This document shows positions 15,313-24,011 of a stretch of DNA of 35,406 bases, one piece after another. Origin of the DNA: a virus. Both the position numbers and the translations under genes were made by a program. The stretch is taken from positions 1 to 35,406 of IMG/VR virus record IMGVR_UViG_3300010157_002680; one strand, 5' to 3'. Each line of letters opens with the position of its first letter. The first letter of the stretch is position 1. The notes under the pieces were generated by a model. It searched no databases, was not told the origin of the DNA, and was given only the letters and a program-made list of their open reading frames with translations.

Positions 15313-15927
15313 ATGATTTTAGATTTACAAAGACTAGTACAGAGGTACAGTATGAATATTAAAGGCGTAGTACATGTTGGCGCTCATTACGGAGAAGAAA
15401 ATGAAGCTTATGATAAATTAAATATTCAAAATAGAATATTTTTTGAACCTGCAAGTCGAAATTACTCTAAACTTCAACAAGTATTAAACGGTTCTTACCT
15501 GGCCTACAATGCAGCACTAGGAAATAGTAATACAGAGATAGAAATGTATATAGAAACAGTTAATAATGGCGCATCTAACTCAATATTAAAACCTGTAGGA
15601 CATTTACAGCAATACCCCTGGATTACTTTTCCTGAGAAAGAAACTGTTAAGATGTACAGATTAGATGATATTGAATTCCAGGAAGATAACTATAACTTTA
15701 TTAACATGGATGTACAAGGATATGAACTTGAAGTTCTTAAAGGAAGTGCAAAGTTCTTACATAAGGTTGATTATGTTATGACAGAAATTAACAGAGCGGA
15801 GGTTTATGAGAACTGTGCTAAAATAGACGAACTGGTAGATTTTCTTTCTCCTTATGGATTTAAGTTAGTAGAACAAGATTGGGGAGGAGATACTTGGGGA
15901 GATGGATTTTTCATTAAAAATAATTAA
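15313..15927 (+). CDS. FkbM-family methyltransferase
   Basis: A 204-residue protein with VVHVGAHYGEENEAY (SAM-binding loop), FFEPASRNYSKLQQ, AALGNSNTEIEMY, VKMYRLDDIEF and FINMDVQGYELEVLKGS, the standard FkbM order. FkbM enzymes O-methylate sugars and other small molecules. Here it most likely caps or decorates the glycan made by the adjacent transferases. Confidence 0.88.
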   Translation: MILDLQRLVQRYSMNIKGVVHVGAHYGEENEAYDKLNIQNRIFFEPASRNYSKLQQVLNGSYLAYNAALGNSNTEIEMYIETVNNGASNSILKPVGHLQQYPWITFPEKETVKMYRLDDIEFQEDNYNFINMDVQGYELEVLKGSAKFLHKVDYVMTEINRAEVYENCAKIDELVDFLSPYGFKLVEQDWGGDTWGDGFFIKNN

Positions 15928-15929
15928 TT

Positions 15930-16844
15930 ATGATAGTTACAGAGATGTACAAAGGGCAGGGATTTGGAAATCAACTTTTTTGTTATATAACAACTCGATG
16001 CATAGCTCTTGATAATGGCTATGCCTTCGGTCTCATAACACCTGAGAATATCGCGAATAATATACACTCCTCTCACGGACCCTACTTTATGAATCTAGAT
16101 TTAGGAGCTCCGGTTGATCGCTTAACTCTAACTAGTGCGTATACGGAAAAAGAAGTTAGAATGTTACTACCTCAAAATCCAAACGGGCATGATGAATTTA
16201 TCGGATGCGATATCAGATTATTTGATCCTAAGTTAAGGGAAGTGCCGGATGGATGTAAGGTAGATGGATTAATGCAATCAGAAGATTACTTCTACCATAG
16301 AAAGCAAGAGATAAACCAGTGGTTAAGTATTAAACCGGAATATGATTGTTATGATTTTAGCAATAATGATATATGCGTCCTTCATATGAGATACTATGGT
16401 AATGATGTGAATGTACAACTTCCTCGAGATTACTGGGTACGAGCTATATACCATATGTTATCTATCAATCCAAATATGTCCTTTCTAGTTATTAGTAACG
16501 ATACAGAATATGCAAAGAGCTTACTTCCTGAATTGGCAGAGAACGTTGTTAATTTTGATATGGCAAAAGATTACTCTATAATAAAGAATGCAAAGTACCT
16601 AATTTTAGGTAATTCTAGCTTTCCATTTTTTGCAGCTTGGACTAATCAAGTATCTAATCTAACAATAGCTCCTAAGTACTGGGCTAGATATAATATCTCA
16701 GACGGGTATTGGTCTCTTGGATGTAACCTCTATAGAGATTTTTACTACATGGATAGAGAAGGGAATTTGCAAAGCTACGATGAATGCTTACGTGAATTTC
16801 AAATTTACAGAAGAAAAAAATTAGACTCTTACTATAAAAACTAA
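15930..16844 (+). CDS. GT11-like glycosyltransferase (diverged)
   Basis: A 304-residue protein with GQGFGNQLFCYITTRCIAL near the start, VDGLMQSEDYFYH, CVLHMRYYGNDV in the position of the GT11 HxRxGD motif, and ILGNSSFPFFAAWTNQ. The motif order is that of the fucosyltransferase at 10489, but the HVRRGDY motif is altered to HMRYYGND, so donor preference may differ. It begins 2 bases after the FkbM gene. Confidence 0.8.
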   Translation: MIVTEMYKGQGFGNQLFCYITTRCIALDNGYAFGLITPENIANNIHSSHGPYFMNLDLGAPVDRLTLTSAYTEKEVRMLLPQNPNGHDEFIGCDIRLFDPKLREVPDGCKVDGLMQSEDYFYHRKQEINQWLSIKPEYDCYDFSNNDICVLHMRYYGNDVNVQLPRDYWVRAIYHMLSINPNMSFLVISNDTEYAKSLLPELAENVVNFDMAKDYSIIKNAKYLILGNSSFPFFAAWTNQVSNLTIAPKYWARYNISDGYWSLGCNLYRDFYYMDREGNLQSYDECLREFQIYRRKKLDSYYKN

Positions 16845-16853
16845 ACTTAATTT

Positions 16854-17705
16854 ATGCAGATAATAGATGCTTTTTTATTTTTCAATGAATTAGAATTACT
16901 TGATATACGACTTAATATTTTAGATAGTAAGGTAGATAAGTTTGTATTGGTGGAATCGACCGTCACACATACCGGTCAGCCGAAAAAATTATTTTATGCA
17001 GAAAATAAACATCTGTTTGAAAAGTTTAACCATAAGATAGTACATTATATTGATGATACCACACCTAACTCTTTTGAAGAAGCAGCGCTAAGGTTTACAA
17101 CCGAGATAGATCCTTTAAAGAAAGATATCATCTTACACGCAGTTACAACTTCTAACACAGGACATCAAGTTCAATGGCTTAGAGAATTCTACCAACATGA
17201 AAGTATTAGAATAGGATTAAGTAAAGTTCCTGATATACAAGATAATGACCTTATATTTAATTCGGACTTAGATGAAATTTGGAATCCAGAAAGAGATTAT
17301 CCTCTTGATGATTACGAGATTTTTAAACTACAGCAATACGTTTATACCGGATTTTTAAATATAAGAAGTGAAGAACAATGGTACGGTACCTACTACTCAA
17401 AGTACAAGAACCTAAAGAATGCATGTTTAAACCATTTAGATACGGTGACTAAAACAGATCATATCTTTTTAGATAACGGAGGATGGCATTTCACATTTCA
17501 AGGAGGAATTGATAGAGTAAAGACTAAGATAGAGAATTACGGTCACCAAGAATATAATACCCAGGAAGTCAAAAGTCTTATTGACCTAAGGTTACAATCT
17601 GGGTTAGATGTACTAGGACGTCCGTTTAGATGTCAAATTGATACGGAAAATCTACCGAAGTACTTAATAGATAATCGAGAATTATATAAACAATTTTTTA
17701 AATGA
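16854..17705 (+). CDS. GT17-family glycosyltransferase
   Basis: A 283-residue protein with IIDAFLFFNELELLDIRLNI (residues 3-22), FVLVESTVTHTGQPK (30-44), HQVQWLREFYQHESIRIGL, and LIFNSDLDEIWNP as the metal-binding region, ending with GGWHFTFQGG. This is the pattern of GT17 enzymes, named after eukaryotic N-acetylglucosaminyltransferase III and common in bacterial and phage glycan clusters. The sugar is unknown. It overlaps the next gene by 4 bases. Confidence 0.85.
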   Translation: MQIIDAFLFFNELELLDIRLNILDSKVDKFVLVESTVTHTGQPKKLFYAENKHLFEKFNHKIVHYIDDTTPNSFEEAALRFTTEIDPLKKDIILHAVTTSNTGHQVQWLREFYQHESIRIGLSKVPDIQDNDLIFNSDLDEIWNPERDYPLDDYEIFKLQQYVYTGFLNIRSEEQWYGTYYSKYKNLKNACLNHLDTVTKTDHIFLDNGGWHFTFQGGIDRVKTKIENYGHQEYNTQEVKSLIDLRLQSGLDVLGRPFRCQIDTENLPKYLIDNRELYKQFFK

Positions 17706-18841
17706 TAACTTTTTGCATACCCAGTAAAAATAATCTAAGGTACTTAAAAACCTGTATCCCTTCTATACAGACTAATTCGTTTTATAAAAATGATATAGTA
17801 GTATTTGTAGACCAAGATAATGACGGGACAGAAGAATGGTTAAAAGCTAACAACATTACGTATATCTTAAATCAAGAACAGGAATGTAGAGGAATAGGTT
17901 ATGCTTATGATACTATGTTTAGAGCCTCTAAAACAGACCTAGTAGTAGCATTTCATGCCGATATGATCTTAGGGCCGGATGCTGATAAGTATCTCATACA
18001 AGAACACAGAAGAGGATCTGTAGTATGTGCTACAAGAATCGAACCTCCTCTACATCCACCAGGTCCAGAGAAGATCGTAAAAGACTTTGGAATGTGGCCA
18101 GAAGATATTAAGTGGGAGGAATTCAATTCCTTTGTAAAATTAGAGTCAAAAGCTAACGAAGGTAGATTAGGGAAGACTTCTTTTGCCCCGTGGTTGATTG
18201 ATAGGAGAGATCATTTAGGTCATGACCCTATATTTCTATCTGTATTTGAAGATGCAGATCTATTTCGTAGATTTGTATTAGCAGGATATGAAATGATACA
18301 ATCCTGGAGTAGTATGGTGTATCACCTCACCTGTAGAGGGGGTCAATTTGCAGGAGCAGAAAAGTTAGAAGATTTCCAAAAGAAAGATGAAAAGTGGCAA
18401 TATAACAATCAAGTCTCTATGATGGAGTATATTAGAAAATGGGGAGGTACTTTTAAAGAAGCAGGACCTTGTGAACCTAAGCCAAATAAAAAGTATAGTG
18501 TAGGTTTAGAAGTGAAGGGTATAAGATGCTCACAGGTATTAAATTATGAACCATTCTTTGATCAAATAAGTATTGAAGAAAATCCAACACATTATATAGC
18601 AAGAGTACAACCTATATCCACTTTTTCAATTAAAGATAAATTTGTAACAGAGGTAACATCCGATATTAAAATAAAATATGAATATAATGTTGATACCTTC
18701 CAGGAATTTACTTATATTATAAGTAACCTAGAGGACATTTTAGAAGAAGCAGAATCAAATTCATCTTATGAAATAGGTCCTGTTATTCTAGAGATAAGTA
18801 ATAAAGAAGTAATTACTCCAAAGCTAAACCTATTTCAATGA
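17702..18841 (+). CDS. GT2-type glycosyltransferase, tandem copy A
   Basis: A 379-residue protein with ITFCIPSKNNLRYLKTCIPS, the metal motif in VVAFHADMILGPDADKYL, then VCATRIEPPLHPPGPEKIV and the acceptor region DPIFLSVFEDADLFRRFVLA. The C-terminal third is a separate, less conserved region. It is clearly homologous to the next gene: HADMILGP, RIEPPLHP, EKIVKDFG, FAPW, VYHLTCRG and RKWG all recur. Gene junctions on both sides are 4-base ATGA overlaps. Confidence 0.87.
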   Translation: MITFCIPSKNNLRYLKTCIPSIQTNSFYKNDIVVFVDQDNDGTEEWLKANNITYILNQEQECRGIGYAYDTMFRASKTDLVVAFHADMILGPDADKYLIQEHRRGSVVCATRIEPPLHPPGPEKIVKDFGMWPEDIKWEEFNSFVKLESKANEGRLGKTSFAPWLIDRRDHLGHDPIFLSVFEDADLFRRFVLAGYEMIQSWSSMVYHLTCRGGQFAGAEKLEDFQKKDEKWQYNNQVSMMEYIRKWGGTFKEAGPCEPKPNKKYSVGLEVKGIRCSQVLNYEPFFDQISIEENPTHYIARVQPISTFSIKDKFVTEVTSDIKIKYEYNVDTFQEFTYIISNLEDILEEAESNSSYEIGPVILEISNKEVITPKLNLFQ

Positions 18842-20013
18842 TATCATTTATAATACCGAGTTATAACAACATTAACCATCTTAAGAACGTCTACACTTCA
18901 ATAAAAAAACATGCCTCTGAAGCTGAAATTGTTTTATTAGACGATGCGTCCACAGACGGTACTTGGGAGTGGATGCAGCAAATTGCTAAATCAGATGACA
19001 AGGTTCTACACTTGAGATGGAGTACTCGAGTAGGTCATACTATCTTATACGATATTGGAATCAGAGAAGCTACTAACGATATAGTTGGTATCTTACATGC
19101 CGATATGATTCTAGGACCTAACTATATTCAGAATACGGTTAAACATCTAAAACCGGGTACGGTTGTTTGTGGTACAAGAATTGAACCTCCTTTACACCCT
19201 GAAGGTAAAGAGAAGATCGTAAAAGATTTCGGTCAAGACTTCGATACTCTGAATATAGAGATGTTTGAAGAGTATGTAGACACAGTTGCTGGTTACGAAA
19301 AAGATAAAACAACTAAGGGAATGTTTGCTCCCTGGATACTTTACAAAGAAGATTTTCAAGCTATAGGAGGACATGATCCTTTGTTTGCTCCATTCCCGTA
19401 TGAGGACTCAGATATCTTTCAGAGATGGATATTAGCCGGATATGAATTAGTCCAGAGCAGAGATGCATTTGTCTATCACCTAACCTGTAGAGGTCATAGA
19501 TGGAACGATCAAGTGGGTAAAGATGACGATTACTTTAAAGTAGTATCTGCTAAAGCAGGTAGAAATTATTTACGCAAATGGGGCAGTTGGATTAAGAACG
19601 ACGATTACCAATATCCGATTATACCTTCTAAGTACGATATCGGCTTTGTGGTTAAGAACTGTAACCAACACTTATTAGAAGTACTTGAACCTTGGTGTTC
19701 AACAATTTATGTAGATTGTGATTCTAAAGATTACATAAGTAAGGAACAGCCCAATACAAAATTCAACCTAAAGGAACGTATTAGACCGTACGGTAATGAG
19801 AAGCAGAACTATATCTTGATTAATTTTGATGCTATGTCCTTGACTAACAATTCGTTTACTATTTTACAGCAGTTATCAGACATACTAAAAGAATCAGGAG
19901 AGGTTGGAGAATTCAAATTAGATATCTTTAGAGTAACAGTTAATAATTTGGAGACTTACGAAAAAGAACTTATCAAATTAGACTCACCTTACTATACTAA
20001 TCAGCTACTTTAA
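18838..20013 (+). CDS. GT2-type glycosyltransferase, tandem copy B
   Basis: A 391-residue paralogue of the preceding product. It starts ISFIIPSYNNINHLKNVYTS, has LLDDASTDGTWEW (the first aspartate motif of GT2), GILHADMILGPNYI, RIEPPLHPEGKEKIVKDFGQ, PFPYEDSDIFQRWILAGYEL and VYHLTCRGHRWND. It keeps the DDAS motif that copy A has replaced by FVDQDNDGTEEW. A tandem duplication with divergence probably gave two transferases of different specificity. Confidence 0.87.
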   Translation: MISFIIPSYNNINHLKNVYTSIKKHASEAEIVLLDDASTDGTWEWMQQIAKSDDKVLHLRWSTRVGHTILYDIGIREATNDIVGILHADMILGPNYIQNTVKHLKPGTVVCGTRIEPPLHPEGKEKIVKDFGQDFDTLNIEMFEEYVDTVAGYEKDKTTKGMFAPWILYKEDFQAIGGHDPLFAPFPYEDSDIFQRWILAGYELVQSRDAFVYHLTCRGHRWNDQVGKDDDYFKVVSAKAGRNYLRKWGSWIKNDDYQYPIIPSKYDIGFVVKNCNQHLLEVLEPWCSTIYVDCDSKDYISKEQPNTKFNLKERIRPYGNEKQNYILINFDAMSLTNNSFTILQQLSDILKESGEVGEFKLDIFRVTVNNLETYEKELIKLDSPYYTNQLL

Positions 20014-20016
20014 ACT

Positions 20017-20631
20017 ATGCATATACATTTTATATGGTTAGGAGGTGAAATTCCTATTAAGTATGTACCTAACATTAAAACCTGTCAACAACTAAATCCA
20101 CACTACCAAATTATGTGTTGGTTAGATAAGGATGTAGAGATGATGTTTGAAAAATACGGAGTGAAAGATCTAGCGGATACAATATCTTTTATCAGCAAGT
20201 GTAACTTGGCTAAGTATGTTATTCTAGCAGAATACGGAGGTATTATATCAGATCTGGATATCAAATGGAAGAAATCATTTACACAGATTCAACTAGATAC
20301 TAACTTCCCTGCAGTAGATTTGGTAGTGACATACCCTGCTGTTAAGGAGTTCTATATTCAAGGAAGAGAGGTACTTTTGTTTGACGATCCCTTTATGATA
20401 AGTAAGCCAAATCTATTTAAAGACTGTATTAACTTTCGAACGAAAAGATCTAACTTAAGGGTAGACTTAGAGACCGGTAAACAACATAAGGTAGAGCCTA
20501 TAGGACCTTTCCTGCTAACAGAATGGATCTATGCAGAACAAATAAAAGTAGGCTACTTCAGCCAAGTAGGGTACTTGGACGGTAACGGTTACTACGGTAA
20601 CCATGAGCAATTTGGACTATGGAAAAATTAA
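20017..20631 (+). CDS. GT32-like glycosyltransferase (DXD sugar-binding)
   Basis: A 204-residue protein with IHFIWLGGEIPIKYVPNIKT at the start, ISKCNLAKYVILAEYGGII, and Asp79-Leu-Asp81 in SDLDIKW, the DXD motif of the OCH1/capsular-transferase group. It lacks a long C-terminal extension but ends with a plausible conserved EPIGPFLLTEW segment. It is the last gene of the glycan island, 3 bases after the previous stop. Confidence 0.85.
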   Translation: MHIHFIWLGGEIPIKYVPNIKTCQQLNPHYQIMCWLDKDVEMMFEKYGVKDLADTISFISKCNLAKYVILAEYGGIISDLDIKWKKSFTQIQLDTNFPAVDLVVTYPAVKEFYIQGREVLLFDDPFMISKPNLFKDCINFRTKRSNLRVDLETGKQHKVEPIGPFLLTEWIYAEQIKVGYFSQVGYLDGNGYYGNHEQFGLWKN

Positions 20632-20651
20632 AGATCCCTCTACACTTTTAA

Positions 20652-20668
20652 ACTATTTATATTAAATA
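20652..20668 (+). promoter_or_regulatory. Class II promoter motif
   Basis: ACTATTTATATTAAATA begins 26 bases before ATG 20678 and separates the glycan island from the following run of unknown genes. It is the clearest match to the class II consensus. Confidence 0.65.
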
Positions 20669-20677
20669 AACCATATT

Positions 20678-20995
20678 ATGCCAACAATCATACCTAAACC
20701 ACAATACGTTGTTACTCTAGAAGGAGAGCAGTTTGGTGTTGTGTTCGATACAAACATTAATGAAACCAAGAGAGGCATTAAGATAAGATTTGTACCTCAG
20801 AATCAAAACATAGACATTAGACAGTTATCTGAGATTGCAAATAAGATCGCTGTTATATTACAGAAGAAGTTTGCCGACTACAGCATACAGATCGATAGAG
20901 ATACTCAGGTTAGAAACCCTATGATCATAGGCTTTATCATACCTCTAGTCTCTATATCAGATTTCATCATGAAGAAAGTAATTCAAGGAGCTTAA
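20678..20995 (+). CDS. Hypothetical phage protein
   Basis: A 105-residue alpha/beta protein (PQYVVTLEGEQFGVVFDT, IRQLSEIANKIAVILQKKF). It is the first gene of a closely spaced set extending to 22764 (gaps of about 20 bases or overlaps), transcribed from the class II motif. Position suggests a virion-assembly role, but no family is recognised. Confidence 0.75.
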   Translation: MPTIIPKPQYVVTLEGEQFGVVFDTNINETKRGIKIRFVPQNQNIDIRQLSEIANKIAVILQKKFADYSIQIDRDTQVRNPMIIGFIIPLVSISDFIMKKVIQGA

Positions 20996-21015
20996 TCAAA
21001 ATCAATCAATAGTCT

Positions 21016-21354
21016 ATGTCAACAAAGAAGCAAAAGAAAGAAGTTAGAAAGATATTGAATATCAGTATAGAGCCTCTAGAGAGTACACCGGTGGATAGGA
21101 TCTTGGAAGCACCTGATCTAGCCAGGATCGTCTATCAAGAAGCTCACCTAGCTATTCAAGATGCAATCAAGTCTAGGAAGAAGACAGCTACCCTGGTAGA
21201 AATAAATGGCAGTAATCATTTTATAGAGATAGAAAGAAAGGATTGGCCTAATGCACTCGATCAATGCATACAATACTTCTCCATAAAAGAAGACTTTGAA
21301 TTATGTATACAGCTACAGGAGATGAAGTCCAAACTAGAACCTCAATTAGTTTAA
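21016..21354 (+). CDS. Hypothetical phage protein
   Basis: A 112-residue, largely helical and charged protein (KKQKKEVRKILNI, IVYQEAHLAIQDAIKSRKK, DLEL-type leucine-rich end). It is the second gene of the set starting at 20678. No motif is recognised. Confidence 0.75.
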   Translation: MSTKKQKKEVRKILNISIEPLESTPVDRILEAPDLARIVYQEAHLAIQDAIKSRKKTATLVEINGSNHFIEIERKDWPNALDQCIQYFSIKEDFELCIQLQEMKSKLEPQLV

Positions 21355-21375
21355 CCCCAAATTACAATACAAGTT

Positions 21376-21786
21376 ATGTCTCAAGACCCTTACCAAAATA
21401 TACGACAAGCCATCGACCATCTACTCAACATAAAGTCAACAGTTAAGAGAAAGAAGCAAACCAAACAGATCCAGACTAGAGATTTGTTTGTGAGTGTCAT
21501 TACTAGCTTACAAATGATGACTACTAGGTCTACTTTATTGTTTGCTGATCTAAGATTAGATTTTGGAACCTACGAAGAACCTTTCTATGAAATCATTGAT
21601 GCTTTATTCTTGATGAAGTTTGGAAGAGAGGCATGTGAGTTAGTAAATTTCTATCTATGGGAGAGGGAGAATAGTGACGGTACTATCAACTATCCTCTAG
21701 ACGAGAACAACAATCCAATCCCTCTAGACAATGCTCAGGATTTATGGAACCTTTTATTAAAAGTAAACCCGAAGATAGATGAGTGA
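21376..21786 (+). CDS. Hypothetical phage protein
   Basis: A 136-residue protein with a basic segment (KSTVKRKKQTKQIQTRD), then a mostly helical region with FYEIIDALFLMKFGREACEL and VNFYLWERENSDG. It overlaps the next gene by 8 bases, indicating coupling. I do not recognise it. Confidence 0.75.
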   Translation: MSQDPYQNIRQAIDHLLNIKSTVKRKKQTKQIQTRDLFVSVITSLQMMTTRSTLLFADLRLDFGTYEEPFYEIIDALFLMKFGREACELVNFYLWERENSDGTINYPLDENNNPIPLDNAQDLWNLLLKVNPKIDE

Positions 21787-22450
21787 GGAAGTAGATAATG
21801 TTAAACACTACGGTCGACCCTCTAAGCTATTAACCGAACAACAGATCCGTCAGGCGATGAAGTTCACCAAGAGTAATCGAGCGGCGGCACGTTACCTAAA
21901 CGTATCCTATCCCACTTATCGGTTATATGCTAAACAGTACTGGGACCCGGTACAGAAGGCAAGTCTATTTGAGATACATAAAAATAGGACCGGTAAAGGT
22001 ATTCCTAAATTTCAATATGAAGCTAACGAACCTATCTTGGAGAAGTTACTAAGAAGAGGTATAAGTACGGAGAGTTATTCGATAGAGAAGCTAAAGAATA
22101 GATTGTTACACGAAGGTCTATTAATACCAGAATGTGGTGTATGTGGATTTTGTGAGACTAGGGTATTGGATTTTAAGATACCGCTAATCCTGGCCTTTAA
22201 AGATGGTAATAGACATAATTGGGAGTTGGAGAATATACACCTACTATGCTACAATCATTACTTTTTACATGTTGGTGATATCTTCTCACCCCGTCAAATT
22301 AATTACCTCGAAGATGCAGGAGCAACCATACAACAACCCAATCAAACGGCTTGGGAATTAGATGACTTCTACGAAGAACATTTCCGTCAATTAGGTCTAC
22401 TATCTAAAGAAGAAGACAATCCAGCAGCCAAATTCATTGACCGATTATAG
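21779..22450 (+). CDS. HTH protein with HNH-like zinc domain
   Basis: A 223-residue protein. Residues about 20-52 are a Fis-type helix-turn-helix (SNRAAARYLNVSYPTYRLYA), preceded by GRPSKL. Residues 119-164 resemble an HNH domain held by zinc: Cys119/Cys122, then AFKDGNRHNWELENIHLLC with Asp142, His146, Asn152 and Cys157, and His160/His164. The first histidine of a classic DHxxG motif is not obvious (FKDGN replaces it), so nuclease activity is uncertain. It could be a DNA-packaging or regulatory protein or a degenerate homing endonuclease. Confidence 0.65.
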   Translation: MSEEVDNVKHYGRPSKLLTEQQIRQAMKFTKSNRAAARYLNVSYPTYRLYAKQYWDPVQKASLFEIHKNRTGKGIPKFQYEANEPILEKLLRRGISTESYSIEKLKNRLLHEGLLIPECGVCGFCETRVLDFKIPLILAFKDGNRHNWELENIHLLCYNHYFLHVGDIFSPRQINYLEDAGATIQQPNQTAWELDDFYEEHFRQLGLLSKEEDNPAAKFIDRL

Positions 22451-22458
22451 TAATAGCG

Positions 22459-22764
22459 ATGAAATTTAATCCCAAGTACCTAAATAAGATATCAGAACAG
22501 ATCCTAAAATCTCAAACCCAGGCTCAGGCCCTAAAGAAGCTAGGCCAAAAAGGAGACTGGAGACATCAACACCAACTCCTACTCCAGAAGGTAGAAGAGG
22601 AGACAATATTTTGGGGAAGTAAACACACCCCACACTCCGAAGTTAGATTAAAGGACTTAAAGAAGGATGAGCTATTTCTTAAAAAGTTAACCCGACTCAC
22701 TGCACTACAATCAGAAGACCAGGAGAGATTAAAGCTGCTAGTAAAAAAATACAATCTTTTTTAA
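22459..22764 (+). CDS. Hypothetical basic phage protein
   Basis: A 101-residue, lysine-rich, helical protein (LNKISEQILKSQTQAQALKK, RLKDLKKDELFLKKLTRL). It ends 5 bases before the next class I promoter and is the last gene of the set from 20678. No family is recognised. Confidence 0.7.
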   Translation: MKFNPKYLNKISEQILKSQTQAQALKKLGQKGDWRHQHQLLLQKVEEETIFWGSKHTPHSEVRLKDLKKDELFLKKLTRLTALQSEDQERLKLLVKKYNLF

Positions 22765-22769
22765 AAAAA

Positions 22770-22802
22770 GTTGCTAGTCTGAAAATGTCTTCATATCTTT
22801 AG
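22770..22802 (+). promoter_or_regulatory. Class I promoter
   Basis: GTTG at 22770 in AAAGTTGCTAGTCTGAAAA, a 20-base spacer, TATCTTTAG at 22794. The ATG of paralogue 2 follows 40 bases after the box start. Confidence 0.9.
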
Positions 22803-22833
22803 TATATAATATTAAAACATAATAAATACAGTT

Positions 22834-23664
22834 ATGAAAAAAGAAAAACTACTCGCAGGTACAAAAGTAAGAATTACAGGTAATTCAAACGCACATGGAT
22901 TTAAAATAGGTGACATTGTAACAATCAAAGAGGAGTATGCTGGTCCATTTTGTGGATTTGGTTATTATGCATATCGTTGTGATGAATACATTGTAAGAGA
23001 CTACGACATGGAAGTAGTTGAAGAAGAAACACTACTAGAACAAGCCCAACGCCTATACCCGATAGGAACTAAATTCAGAACCTCCAAAACAGGAGTGTTA
23101 CGAACTGTAGCTTCTACTATTACAGTATATACTAAATCTCCATTAATACTTGCTTGTGAAACAGAAGAATCTTATAGATTGGCTGAAGTTTATACAGAAG
23201 GCAAATGGGGAGAAATAATTACAGAAACAGAAACAAAAACAGATACAGTTATGTCAACAACACAAACCGCCACAAGGGCACAGTTAAAGTCAATCCACAG
23301 TAAAGTATGTAGTAAATGGCAGAGTCAAATCGAAGAGACAATCAAGTTAGATATGTTTGCTGATTCATTCGAAATACCTAATGGATTAATCACCCAAGCA
23401 TTCGATGAAGCAGATAAAGAACAAACAGCATTGTTGCTAGAGATTTTTACCAAACCAGATAATGGTTATGTTACATTAGCGACAGGAGATTTTGAAGCAA
23501 ATGTATTTGAAACTAATAAGATAGTAATAGGTCTGGGTGCTGTACCGAAACAATTCAGAGGTAAATCAATTATATTTGATTCAAGTAAATATGAAGCAAT
23601 TATTATGCCTAATCCACAAAAGGCTTCGGATAGAGATACAATGATTGTATTTAAGCATAAATAG
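22834..23664 (+). CDS. Modular paralogue 2 (SH3-like repeats + VCSKWQ domain)
   Basis: A 276-residue protein related to those at 1594 and 26005. Residues 1-60 form a KOW/SH3-like repeat (AGTKVRITGNSNAHGFKIGD). Residues about 70-130 repeat the pattern of paralogue 1 (QAQRLYPIGTKFRT ... EGKWGEII). Residues about 148-208 are the shared helical domain (KSIHSKVCSKWQSQIEETIK, AFDEADKEQTALLLEIF). Met140 (base 23251) is in frame and preceded by CAGTT, the same context as real gene starts, at the junction of the two halves. A class I promoter precedes it and a terminator follows. The function is unknown. Confidence 0.86.
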   Translation: MKKEKLLAGTKVRITGNSNAHGFKIGDIVTIKEEYAGPFCGFGYYAYRCDEYIVRDYDMEVVEEETLLEQAQRLYPIGTKFRTSKTGVLRTVASTITVYTKSPLILACETEESYRLAEVYTEGKWGEIITETETKTDTVMSTTQTATRAQLKSIHSKVCSKWQSQIEETIKLDMFADSFEIPNGLITQAFDEADKEQTALLLEIFTKPDNGYVTLATGDFEANVFETNKIVIGLGAVPKQFRGKSIIFDSSKYEAIIMPNPQKASDRDTMIVFKHK

Positions 23665-23692
23665 TCTCCCCTTCTCCAATAGAAAAAAAGAT

Positions 23693-23724
23693 AAAGGATC
23701 AGTTGGAAAATTGGTCCTTTTTTC
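23693..23724 (+). terminator. Terminator hairpin enclosing a -33 box
   Basis: AAAGGATCA (23693-23701) pairs with TGGTCCTTT (23712-23720, one T-G wobble), followed by T residues. The 10-base loop contains GTTG, the -33 box of the next promoter. Confidence 0.85.
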
Positions 23725-23734
23725 TTATCTTTAG
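23702..23734 (+). promoter_or_regulatory. Class I promoter nested in terminator
   Basis: GTTG at 23702 lies in the terminator loop. After 20 bases comes TATCTTTAG at 23726. The ATG at 23755 is 29 bases from the box start. Confidence 0.82.
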
Positions 23735-23754
23735 TAAAATAAAAGTTATACACC

Positions 23755-23970
23755 ATGGCAACACATCAATGTAAAGTTTGTGGAACAGTAATCCACCCAA
23801 AGAGAGTAGCATTAGGATATCCAGATACCTGTGTCAATCATTCCTCAACCGAAAGGTATTCAGGTTTGATTATAGCAGATGCTAAGGCAACTAACTCTCT
23901 ACAGATCATACGAGATAGTTCAACGGCAAAGCATCTCCAGCATTTAAGTAGAACAAGAGGAAGGTGTTAA
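23755..23970 (+). CDS. Small zinc-finger-like protein
   Basis: A 71-residue protein with CKVCGTVIHPKRVALGYPDT at residues 6-25 and a following CVNHSS, giving a Cys/Cys...Cys/His zinc site. The pattern recalls the DksA/TraR-type small zinc fingers common in phages, but the fold is not certain. The remainder is basic and helical (STAKHLQHLSRTRGRC). It has a private class I promoter. Confidence 0.7.
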   Translation: MATHQCKVCGTVIHPKRVALGYPDTCVNHSSTERYSGLIIADAKATNSLQIIRDSSTAKHLQHLSRTRGRC

Positions 23971-23981
23971 TCAAAAGGTGA

Positions 23982-23998
23982 GATATTTATATTAAATA
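23982..23998 (+). promoter_or_regulatory. Class II promoter motif for the tail-fibre-like gene
   Basis: GATATTTATATTAAATA begins 30 bases before ATG 24012. From TATTTATATTAAATA on it is identical to the motif at 20652. Confidence 0.6.
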
Positions 23999-24011
23999 AG
24001 CTCACCATATT

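Noticed and set aside
5816-20631. DNA-modifying (hydroxymethylcytosine) glucosylation system
   Set aside because: No hydroxymethylase or nucleotide-modifying gene is seen and the enzymes are of polysaccharide/glycoprotein families.
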